This document shows, piece after piece, positions 29,801-39,391 of a DNA stretch of 64,000 nucleotides. Positions within the stretch are counted from its first letter, which is position 1. Each line of letters starts with the position of its first letter. Made by a program: the position numbers and the translations under genes. The notes below the pieces were generated by a model. The model was not told the DNA's origin, made no database searches, and worked only from the letters and a program-made list of their open reading frames with translations. Origin of the DNA: Muraenolepis orangiensis. Its lineage: Eukaryota > Chordata > Actinopteri > Gadiformes > Muraenolepididae. The DNA is taken from NCBI GenBank assembly GCA_027704905.1, contig CM051000.1, forward strand, positions 9,839,072 to 9,903,071, read 5' to 3'.

Positions 29801-32800
29801 CTTGAGACTATTGACATATGTGGACTTGAGGAGGAGATCTGATACCTGGCTGCCAAATAGCTCTCCATTTAATGTTATTATGCCTGCCCTGAGGTACGTA
29901 TTTTCCCTATCCTGAGCTATGGGCCATTTCATAGGTCTACAAGCAAAAGTTGTGTAAATAAACTTGAAATATGTCATGAATTAAATAAGAAATAAGAACA
30001 AAACAAAACAAAAAAAAAACAATCAAATGTAATGTTCCAGCTGAAAATTCTGTATGAAAAGTGAACTAAAGTGTAATAATTATTATTATTTATGTTATTT
30101 ATTACATTCAACTATTATTGTTTTGGTATTTACTGCTATGTAATTGCCACCGTTGACACCTTTTTAGCTATCAGTTCATCCACGCATCTTTTAAACAGTT
30201 AGTAATTCTGATGAATGGCTGTTATTTCTGTTTCTCAATGTTAGGGTTCCTTCAAACTGCCCAAGATCATACCAGATAATGACAGCCGACCCCAAGTCAA
30301 ATGCAGATATGCAACCATCCGTAACAGAGAATGTGATACATGCAGTCAACCTGACGGTTTCTCCCTGGATGAGGTTGGTAAAAACCTTAACAAACAAACT
30401 TGTATTCAATATTTTTCAACACCATGTTGAATTCATATTATTGCACTAAAACACATTCTGTCATAGACACTCGCTTTAAGGCTACGCTGATGTTAGGTTT
30501 TAACAGCAAACCTTAGTTTCTGAGTTTAGTGAGGACTGTTATTTTTGTCTTCAAAACTTGCATGCAGAGGTTACTTAACATGTAGACGAAAATCTTGTTT
30601 ACCATACCTTAAACTGAATTACATTTGTTTCCCCCCCCCCCAAATCGAACTTCGGTATATTCATATTTTCAGGGTGATTGCAACCTAAAGTACAATTACA
30701 CAGGATACACTGGAGTTTATGGGTTTGAGTTGGTAGTGGAAGACTTTCCAAAAACCACCATCACCTTGACCTCGACAAATGGAACTAAAACCACAAGGTT
30801 CCCCCTGCCATCTGATCCCTGGCCTCCCTGGCCTGCTTCCCTCAGTCAACTTCCTCTGCAGTTCACTGTTCGTGGTAAGCGAGTTGGCACATCTGAAACA
30901 AATTTGGTTTTTGTAATTTCCTGAATGATCGATGGAACATTACAATAGTGTTGACTATTCGTATTTGATTGTATAAACAGAACTGCATTATTGTACACTT
31001 TGTCTCAATTTCGCATTGGCATAATATCTAAGTTGAGCTCTACAACATATTGCTCTTGGAAGCTAAAACATTTCTACTTCCACTGTAGTGGATTCAGCTG
31101 CTCCGTCCTGCACTGAAGGAGAGTACTTGCCTGAATTTGTGGACCCAACACCCAGTCACAAAGCTCATCTAACAGCTCACCTCAACGAAATATTTGAAAT
31201 GACGATCAAAGCACAAGCTTCAAGATCAACGTAATTACATTTGTCAGCTGACACAATGTTACAATTCATCAGTTTATTCAATGAGTCAATGAAAAAGTAT
31301 CACCCACAACTTGATAATCTGAATAGTAATACATTTTGTTTTAATACAGGGTAGGGAATATCATCTACACTGGACCCCAGAACAGCACCAAGCACAAGAT
31401 TGCAGAGGGAGAATTTAAAATTAGATGGACCCCGACTCCCGACCACCTCGGAGACAAGGTTCCAATTTGCTTTGTTGCTGAAGCAGCTTATTCGTAGGTT
31501 ACTTTCATTTCTATATTTCGGTATCCAACCTTTCAGTACAATTATATTTTTATAATAGTATGACAACAATAATCAATCTTTATAGTGATATTTTTCAATA
31601 AGACACTTATTGTTGCCTACAACCATTTTCAGGTCTAAGCAGTATCAGTCTGAAATGAGGTGCGTTTGGGTGGAAGTTGGACATGGTGAGTATTGACATT
31701 TTAGGGTTATGCTTAAAGTGCTTGAATATAATTTTCTTTCAGCATGTACAATACATGTACAGTTATTTTCTCTTTTTAATAATTCCCATAAATAATGATT
31801 TATATGAACACATGTAAAACAAATATGTTGCGTGTTCATATCAACTTCATATCAATGAACTGCCAAAAACATTGGGCTTCAAATCAAATATTGACTTGGT
31901 TGCAGGTTTCATGCAGCTCATAAAAAGTAAAACATGGGTCATTTTATATTGAGCATGTTTGGGTATTGTGTACATTTTGACATAGTCTAAGAAACAATCC
32001 ACTTCAAATCTCGACACCAGGTGTAGCCCACGTGATCTGCAATCAAAACTCAATGACAGTAGCGTTGGAGAAATCCTCATACAAGGGACTTGATGAAGAT
32101 CACCTGCGGCTGAATGATCCGAGCAACCCAGCCTGCAGTCTATACTCCAATAGCACTCATATCATTGGTGTCATCCCTCTCAATGAATGTGGTACTACAC
32201 TTAGGGTAATGCAAATATATATTATAAGAAATGTAATATTATGTTAATTATAATGCAAATGTAAATGTCTGGATTGGCTGACCAGTGATTAAGTTAATGT
32301 CACTGTCATGTTATAATGTTACAATGTTCTTGATCTGCAGGTGGACAATGAAACCCTTTTCTTTGAGAATGAGATCACCACTTATGAGGATGCCAAGGAC
32401 GTCATTACCAGGAAACATCTGTTGGAAGTTCAGTTTTGCTGCCAGTACCCAAAGCGTGGAAATGTAACCCTGGGGTTCACTGTGCACAGGGACAACAAGA
32501 CTATTGTAGAGAAGGGCTTTGGGATGTTCACCTATAACTTTGAGTTCTTCCCAAACAACCTCTATGACACAATGGTCAATCCCAGTTCATACCCACTGCA
32601 GTATGAAGTTGGAGACAAGATTTACATGCAGATTGAAGCCTCGTCTTCAGTCAATAACACAGAGCTGTTTGTGGAGTCCTGCAGCGCTTCACCTTACGAT
32701 AACCCTTCTTACCAGCCTACCTACTCCATAATAGAGAATGGGTAAACTACCGTCCTACCAGTGACAAATAAACTGCTGTAGATATTCTTGATGTAAGGCA

Positions 32801-33480
32801 TTTAAATGTCGATATGAATATATTGTTTGTAATATTTCTGTTTTTTTTAACTAGGTGTACAGTGGACCCCACTGTTGTCATCTTTCCCAAAAGTCATAAT
32901 AAAGAGTTTCGATTTTCAATCGATGCCTTCAAATTCATAGGATTACATGACCAGGTAAAACTGAATGAATTCAACCAAGTAAATAAATAACTTAACTGCA
33001 GTGTAGCCATGTATTGACAGGGTATCTCATTTTGGTTCAGGTATACATCAGCTGTTCGGTCCTTCAATGTGAGATCGGGAACCCCAACACCAGGTCCTCC
33101 AAGGGATGTGTGGCACCCAACCACCAGAATCACCGTCGCAGGAGAGCTATTGAAACAGGAGTGCACTTCATTTCCCAGGGTCCTTTGCGTTTGCGAAGCA
33201 CACCAGAAAGTGAGAGCAGAGGTAATGTTGAAGTTCTTAAACTGTGGCAATGCATTGCAAACAACAATATCACTTTTAATACAACTTCATATGACTTGGT
33301 GGAATAGCTATGATTTCAACTGTTTTCTATTTATTTGTTCTAGTAACCGGCCTGAATCTCAACATGGCCTTCATCGCTGGATGCCTTCTAGCAGCGGTTG
33401 GCATGATCTGTGGAGTGGTGATGATTCACAAATTCAAGAAGGTTGCGGTTCAATATCAGCCTTTGCAAACAACTGAGTAA
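26873..33480 (+). pseudogene. ZP-domain membrane glycoprotein, copy 1 (frameshifted)
   Basis: Thirteen coding exons: 26873-26995, 29401-29600, 29756-29893, 30245-30373, 30673-30874, 31089-31230, 31350-31493, 31633-31685, 32021-32205, 32341-32741, 32855-32954, 33041-33221, 33344-33480, all with GT-AG borders. Exon 1 encodes a signal peptide (MASYLMFSVQLLLLISVASA). Exons 2-8 form a Cys-rich N-terminal ectodomain, exons 9-12 a ZP domain (VAHVICNQNSMTV...YISCSVLQCEIGNP). They are followed by a furin-type site HRRRRA, a transmembrane helix (MAFIAGCLLAAVGMICGVVM) and a 17-residue tail. Relative to copy 2, exon 4 lacks 10 bp (TGATGATGAT), so spliced mRNA would stop at TAA 30686-30688, codon 202. ZP proteins polymerise into extracellular matrices; the exact role is unknown. 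A sequencing error is the alternative to a pseudogene. Confidence 0.8.
28941..29010 (-). repeat. tRNA-derived SINE head / tRNA pseudogene in intron 1, copy 1
   Basis: On the minus strand TAGCTTCTCACATTAGAGC resembles a tRNA D-arm with A box. CTCTCAT followed by GCCGA resembles an anticodon loop and 3' stem (CTC, Glu-like), but the 5' stem lacks one base. GAGTTCGAAACC is a good B box. The acceptor stem does not pair well, so a functional tRNA is unlikely. The same unit recurs in the other gene copies. Confidence 0.5.
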
Positions 33481-33540
33481 TAACACATCAGTGCACATGG
33501 TGGATATGATATAGGGATATATGGGGATGAATTGGGAATT

Positions 33541-33760
33541 AATAAATGAGGAAGTCTGATGATACATCAGGACATTGATAATTATATTATTATAAACCTG
33601 GTCTACACTTGCTCAATATTCATATTCTCAACCAATAACATATACCTACTTACTGAATAGGGACTTCAATATCACATAAAGATATAATTTTCTTCATTAT
33701 CCTAATAATCATCGTAATTCTAACCTGTACTTCTTTGATAAAACGATGACAATTAATAAA
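33541..33760 (+). terminator. Polyadenylation signals of ZP gene copy 1
   Basis: AATAAA occurs 61 bp after the stop codon (33541-33546) and again at 33755-33760 (ATTAATAAAGCACAATG). Both are kept downstream of copy 2 (51267 and 51481). Confidence 0.55.
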
Positions 33761-34335
33761 GCACAATGTACTCTAAATACACATTTGATGTTCATATTAT
33801 CTACCACATTCTACATGAGATAGGTTAATGAAATGAACCTGGATTTGTAAATTAGGCTACCACACACTAACTATCGATAACTATACTTAACTATAGATAG
33901 ATTCATCTCGGATCCAGCCGTCTTCTACTACTGTCATATATAATATCATAAAATAATAAGCAGATATTTTGGCTGCTGGGGGGAGACGGCACAGAGCCAC
34001 AAACTGCAAGGGGATGAAGCTTTCAGAAAGTGATTTTAGTAGACTGTGTTGATTTTAAACCTTATTTTACACTATATTTTACTGTGTACTACTGCTGGCC
34101 GAGTTAGGCAACGAAGAGGGCCAAAACACGTACAGATCCCGTCTCCAGCAACATGATTGGTCGAAACAAATATCAAGCAAAAGGAAAGTGAAACACAGAT
34201 TTGAGCGTGTCTGCCATTAGACTTCAGATCTGAATCAAAATTCAGATTTGTGAGACTAAAGATAGATTTATTGCATACTCAGAGGAGTTTGCTTCGTTAA
34301 AAGGGCCAACATTAAATATACAAATAAATAAATAT
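33761..34335. other. Downstream flank of ZP copy 1
   Basis: AT-rich intergenic sequence, nearly identical to 51487-52061. No gene or repeat family recognised. Confidence 0.4.
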
Positions 34336-35043
34336 TGTAGCGTCGTAGCCCAACTTTTAACTCTGTCCTATTCTACTGATGGACGACAGGGGACACTTGT
34401 TAATGCTCAGAACGTCTTAATTCATTTTTCCAAGCTTACAAAAATCACACGTTTGGGAGAGAGCCCAAAAACAAGAACAGTAAAAACCAAAAACCTATCT
34501 GACTTGCACACACACACTTGTCTTTTCCGTCCCTCTCCCCCTCCCCTCGCGCCCCACCCCCCCACCTAACAAACCAACTAACTAGAAGGGGTTCTTTAAG
34601 GCCGAGGTGTGGCAGGGGCAGGGCTTGCAGTCATCAGTGTGTCCAATGGGTCTTCATTGTTTCCTGGGTGGGAAGGGATCACATGTGGAAAGACGGAAGG
34701 CACAAATGTTCCCAGCGGGGTCGCTCGCAGGTCCTCTGAAGCACGATGCAGGTGGGCGGGTGCTGGCTATGGGGATGGAGTGGCCAATAAGGTGCCATCC
34801 GGTCACGGTGTAAGACCACCTTGCGACCGCGACCACGGCATGCCATGAGCACAAGTGGTCCCAGTCCTTGGTCTTGTGATGTGGTAAGGGCCAACTGGGC
34901 ACTCAATGTGTGCATATACCTTTCTACAAGGCCATCACTCTGTGGATGGAGGGGAGTGGTCTTTGTTTTCCTCATCCCGAGCCGTTCACACATCTGAGCA
35001 AAGACTCAGGACTCAAAATGACAGCCTTGATCGGAATGGAGGG
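34336..35043 (-). pseudogene. Gypsy integrase core plus LTR remnant, minus strand (unit 1/2 border)
   Basis: Minus-strand translation near 35036-34900 reads LHSDQGCHFES, a stop, then MCERLGMRKTKTTPLHPQSD and GLVERYMHTL. These are the second Asp and the Glu motif of a Ty3/gypsy integrase core. Toward 34600 the frame decays, followed on the minus strand by a purine-rich tract (34525-34565) and AT-rich sequence ending GACGCTACA (34336), as for a polypurine tract and 3' LTR. The integrase N-terminus is cut off where A-repeat sequence starts. An almost identical copy lies at 52062-52769. Confidence 0.7.
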
Positions 35044-35955
35044 TAGTTCAGCCACTAGGGGGAGGCAATGCCCGAAATGTTTAGCATTAATGGAAGAGGG
35101 TTCACACAGCAACCTTTAAATGCTAAATCTAAAGTCACCCCAGTGTAAAATGTATTTAAAAAAACGAACACTCCCCAAGTATTATGAACGTATCGTTTTT
35201 TATTCAAATGAAGCTTAGTATTCATTTGTTTATTATAACTTTTGTTTTGTTTGTTATTTTAGAAGACACTTGGTGATCAGGTGAGGGACATGTCTGTTTG
35301 TCACTAGATGTTGGGCAGTTTAATATAATCTTTCAACCATTCATTTAACACTTTTGTGCTTGTATTTAGTGGATCTTTCGTTTCATTGACCTAATACGTG
35401 CATTTAGAACAGTGTTTGGATCCTTTCCGAGTTTGTTATAATGTATTTATTTATTGAAGTGGTGTCGAGCAGATTGGAGCGATTAATAATAATTAGTAAA
35501 TATTAAACTCATGGCGCACTAACTAACTAATGTGTTATTCACACATAAATAAGCCTTTAATGATATGTTGTTTGCCCGGGGGTTGGGCAATGGGCAAACC
35601 TCTGACGGCCAACATCCAGTTATTAGGATTGTTATGAGAGTGCGAGTTTGGCGCTGCAATTAATTCATTCCGCATATGCAGAATTCTCTATCAATCAGGA
35701 AATGTTTTGAATTATAGCAAAACTTCCCCCCACGGGAAATTAACTAACAACCAAGCGTGCTGTTCCGCATTGAATCGAAAACAGGCGCGTCTTCTTCTTT
35801 AAACGGCCGCGCCTATAGATGGAATAAAAAATGTCCACCTTCTCTGTCCAGTACCTGCTGTGGAAGTTATTTCGGTCGCATCTTTCATACCACTAGGCTA
35901 CCTGCCTGTCTGTGAAGGAAGCAGTGAGTGGTTCGCACGTTGGGAGGCTGAGCTT

Positions 35956-36148
35956 GCGCTCAGGTTGCGCTCAGGTTGCGCTCAGGTTGCGCTCAGGTTG
36001 CGCTCAGGTTGCGCTCAGGTTGCGCTCAGGTTGCGCTCAGGTTGCGCTCAGGTTGCGCTCAGGTTGCGCTCAGGTTGCGCTCAGGTTGCGCTCAGGTTGC
36101 GCTCAGGTTGCGCTCAGGTTGCGCTCAGGTTGCGCTCAGGTTGCGCTC
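35956..36148. repeat. 11-bp minisatellite (GCGCTCAGGTT)x17
   Basis: Seventeen full units plus a partial one, flanked by GGCTGAGCTT and GTTGGGAGGCTG. The array at 53682 has 21 units. Confidence 0.95.
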
Positions 36149-36395
36149 GTTGGGAGGCTGTTGGGTGCGTAAAGTCATGTGGTCATTTGTGATTATTCAT
36201 GATAAGTTGTAGCTATAGTTTTTTTGTTTATGCAATGTATTCATACGTCTGCAGCAATGACGGAACCCCTGACCAAGACAAAGGGCACCCTGGTTGAGAA
36301 ATGCTGGCTTATTCTGGATTTAAATGTGCATAATAAATGTGCAATGTTCAGCGCTCCATCCCAAGCCATCCCTTAGTTTCCAGCCCATTGGGTGT

Positions 36396-36434
36396 ATATC
36401 AGTAAGTAAATATATTATATTTACTTACTGATAT
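36396..36434. repeat. 39-bp perfect palindrome, unit 2
   Basis: Identical to 21957-21995: 19-bp arms around a single T. Confidence 0.9.
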
Positions 36435-36540
36435 TTCCACTCAAAGAGCTGGATAATATAATTGTCTATCATTGCTTGAATGTTTATCTTGACGTATTGT
36501 AACATTTATGCTAGAGTTTGCACACTGTTGGTGGTGACAG

Positions 36541-37032
36541 TGTCACGGCTACGGTGGTTGGCAGGGGGCGTGGCCTAGCCACGTGCGCTGGCGGCGCATA
36601 CACGCTCCTGTCAACAAACAATCACGTTGGTTGGCAGGGGGCGTGGCCAAGCCACGTGCGCTGGCCACACACACACACACACACCTGGACACAATCTCCC
36701 CGGGTAATTGCTTATCACCTCACCTGGGGTATATAGACGTTGTCTTTCCTTTACCCCAGCGTGAGGTCGTTACTCACGTAGCACGTAGTTCTCCCGTCTG
36801 GTACCCATCGCCTGCCAACTACCTGCCGGTACTTCGCACCCGATACCCCCGGTACAGACTCCTTCCCCTGTCCCGGACTACTCGCCGGTCAACTGCCTGC
36901 CGGTACTCCGCGGATCGTCTCCCCAATGCACTCTTGTGACTTTGTGTGTGTTTGGTGCAAATAAAGCCGTTCGTATCACTCCACTTGTCGGCGTCTGCGT
37001 TCGGGGTCCAACCCACTCCCTCTCTCGTGACA
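36541..37032 (+). mobile_element. Solo LTR, unit 2
   Basis: TGTCACGGCTACGG to CTCTCGTGACA (492 bp), flanked by GACAG (36536-36540) and GACCG (37033-37037), a 5-bp target duplication with one change. It has a TATA-like GGGTATATAGACG near 36727 and AATAAAG at 36959. It holds roughly one unit of the 68-bp GTC-rich repeat that is expanded at 14.6-19.9 kb. The unoccupied form of this site is seen near 26200. Confidence 0.88.
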
Positions 37033-37037
37033 GACCG

Positions 37038-37527
37038 CACATTATAATGATGGCATTCAGTATCTTCCTTTGGTACGAGAGATACTGATCACAACAATTT
37101 TCAAGCCACCAACCACGTCCCGCCCAGACCAGAGACTATTTATTTTATTTTTGTGGGGACTGAGTTCTCGGCAGTGCAGGGAGCGAGAACCCATCCCCAC
37201 TCAAATTGATGTTTTGTCCCCCAATACCCCATTTACCCCAGTAGCTCGAGGGTCCTTTCAGAGGGGTGGCAGTGTAGGGCAGCGCCAAGGGTGGGTCCTA
37301 GTGGGAGTGTCACCGGTGTGCCCGTTTTTCGGGTTGTAGCGTGTGCCCAGTCTGGGTTGCAGTGGTGTGCCCTTTTGGGTTGTACAGTGTGCCCATTTCT
37401 GGGTTGTAGCGTGTGCCCAAATTCTGGGTTGCAGTGGGAGAGTACTAAGGGGTAACATTCACCTAAGGAGGCTCTACACTGCCCACGTGAGCAGTAGGGG
37501 ACGGAGTAAGAGTGGCGCTGAGGGTGG
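37038..37527. repeat. Unit 2 non-coding segment with GTGTGCCC repeats
   Basis: Continues the unit sequence after the solo LTR. It includes a segment absent from unit 1 (GATACTGATCACAACAATTT to GAGTTCTCG), then the degenerate GTGTGCCC repeats. No coding signal. Confidence 0.6.
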
Positions 37528-37535
37528 GTCTATAG

Positions 37536-39245
37536 CAGTGGCGTTTTCTCCCGGAGGCCAAGGGAAGCCAGGCTTCCCCTGTTTTTTGGTTATAATTTTA
37601 ATAAATAAATAAAAACACTGTTTTTTTCGGTAATTCTCCTTTGCTGTGTGTTGCTGCCGGACCGTCTCTCCCCCATTCTCATTGAGTATTTTACAAAGAG
37701 TGAAACAACAGCGCCCCTCTAGATGTTATGGTGAAACAGTAAATTGCATTCACTGTTGCCAGAGGAAGCCAGCCGAATGAGCTTCCCTTGGTGAAAAAAA
37801 ATGGAGGGATTGTCCCGGATTGACCAATCAGATGAGGCCCACGTCATGCCCCCCTGCCAACCTGTGATTGGTCAGGGCCATGCCAAGGGATGCCAGCCGT
37901 CTCTGGCTTCCCTTCAAGGGAATGGGATCCCTTGATCCCATTGGATCGATTTGAAGGGAATCCCTTGCCTCACAATCCAATCAAATCACATCAACACGTA
38001 GTACTGTAACTGTCATCCTCGCCGTTTGATAGTATCAAGCAAATTAAGCATTATGGAGGGTGGAGATTTGGCGTACTTAATAAAATATAACTTTACTAAA
38101 CTTCCGCTACAGCAGCAAACGTATCAGAGGAACACTTGTGGACAGGACAGACTTGTCAACCTAGCCACAATATCCATTGACTCTGTTGTTGTGGAGGACC
38201 TAAAGGCCGCTGGGAAGTTCTATGACATTGTTATTGACCACTTCGCCACCATGAAAGACAGGAGAATGGCCTTCCTCTTCAAATAGGGTGAGTAAAATGT
38301 CCACCCCTTTCTCTCTGTGGCATACCTGTTGCCTGAACTGCCCGTGAATGCTTTGTAGTGTATTTTTATACCCTTATTATAATCTAAAACACTGTCTTTG
38401 GATCCTCTATACATTGCAGTAGGTGGCTACAGCATAATCTGCTGGTGGACCCCAAGGCCCACTAGGACATAGAGATGTGTTAAGCAGTTCCAGATGTGTA
38501 GGTGTTGGTGTGCCTTCAGGCCCTTGTAATGGTGCCTTTAGGCTGGTTTTCAACGGTATCCTACAGAGTGTAACATGAGCTCTAACGTAGAGAGTAGTGC
38601 CGTGAAATGTTGTGCAAGCCAAATACGACCCCCTTGGGGGTTTGAGCCATAAACTTGTGACGTGACGATGAAGACACCGAGGAAGACACCGTGACCAACC
38701 AGAGTGCTGGTGGTACCTCTCAGACCAATAGTATTAAGTTGATGTTTGTTACTTTGACCACTAGGAGTAGTGGATGTTCTATGATGCTATTGTCTATATA
38801 ATGTTTGGTAAAGGAGCGCGTCGCCAGTTCTGCGAATTGGCACGGCAGGCTCCATCTCGTTGCAACTGATGAATTTGATGCTTTGTTCAATAAACACCTT
38901 GAACTTAGTATCCGGACCTCTGAGAAAGATTCTTATTCCACCGAGTAGAAATTATACTACAGCTTCTTTTTTATTCATTACCGAATCTGCACTGCGCATT
39001 GAGCGGCTGGTTATGCATTTGGGGGGGGGGGGGGGAATGCTTAAATTAATAAGACGAGAGAGTTTTGGCTGGAGAGTGCGTGCGGACCTGTCGGTTAGAT
39101 AACGTGTGCAAGTCCTGCATCTGTATGATACAACTGTGTAAAATGATACCGGGCGCTGTAATCACTCATCTGGTTACGTTATTGACCACCCCCCCGACCC
39201 AAAAAAACTGGCTTCCCCTAAATTTTTCCCCACTCCACGCTACTG
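37536..39245. mobile_element. Non-autonomous hAT element, unit 2 (1,710 bp)
   Basis: Left end CAGTGGCGTTTTCTCC, right end (reverse complement) CAGTAGCGTGGAGTGG. Perfect 8-bp target duplication GTCTATAG at 37528-37535 and 39246-39253. Unit 1 has the empty site (22403-22410). Inside are short inverted motifs (GGGAAGCCAGGCTTCCC), a hAT transposase C-terminal fragment (38053-38286) and a poly-G run near 39021. A possible LTR-like segment (38615-38950, with CTATATAATG and TTCAATAAACACC) may be nested in it. Confidence 0.88.
38053..38286 (+). pseudogene. hAT transposase C-terminal fragment (ZMYM1-like), unit 2
   Basis: The frame reads MEGGDLAYLIKYNFTKLPLQ, then DRLVNLATISIDSVVVEDL and FYDIVIDHFATMKDRRMAF. 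The RLVNLA-x-ISID motif is the end of the hAT dimerisation domain in TTF-type/ZMYM1-like transposases. The catalytic part is gone, so the element depends on an outside transposase. An identical copy lies in unit 3 (55825-56058). Confidence 0.6.
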
Positions 39246-39391
39246 GTCTATAGGGGTCTTACTACCAGTTTTTTATGAAAATTTTGATTGATAAAGCAAC
39301 CCTTATTTTATTAATATCCTGGTCTCTTGTGTGATGTGTGTGCTGGAGAATTGAAATCCTGTGTTGGGTGGAGTTTAGGGGTCACCTAAAC

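Larger units (their letters stand above)
35047..36540. repeat. A repeat, first copy of unit 2
   Basis: Same order of landmarks as 20496-22034, nearly identical to 52773-54310. Contains the minisatellite 35956-36148 and the palindrome 36396-36434. It ends at GGTGGTGACAG, where the solo LTR is inserted. Confidence 0.85.

Noticed and set aside
38615..38950. Separate solo LTR inside the hAT derivative
   Set aside because: TATA-like and AATAAA signals are present, but no clear TG...CA borders or target duplication could be found, so it is not listed as its own element.
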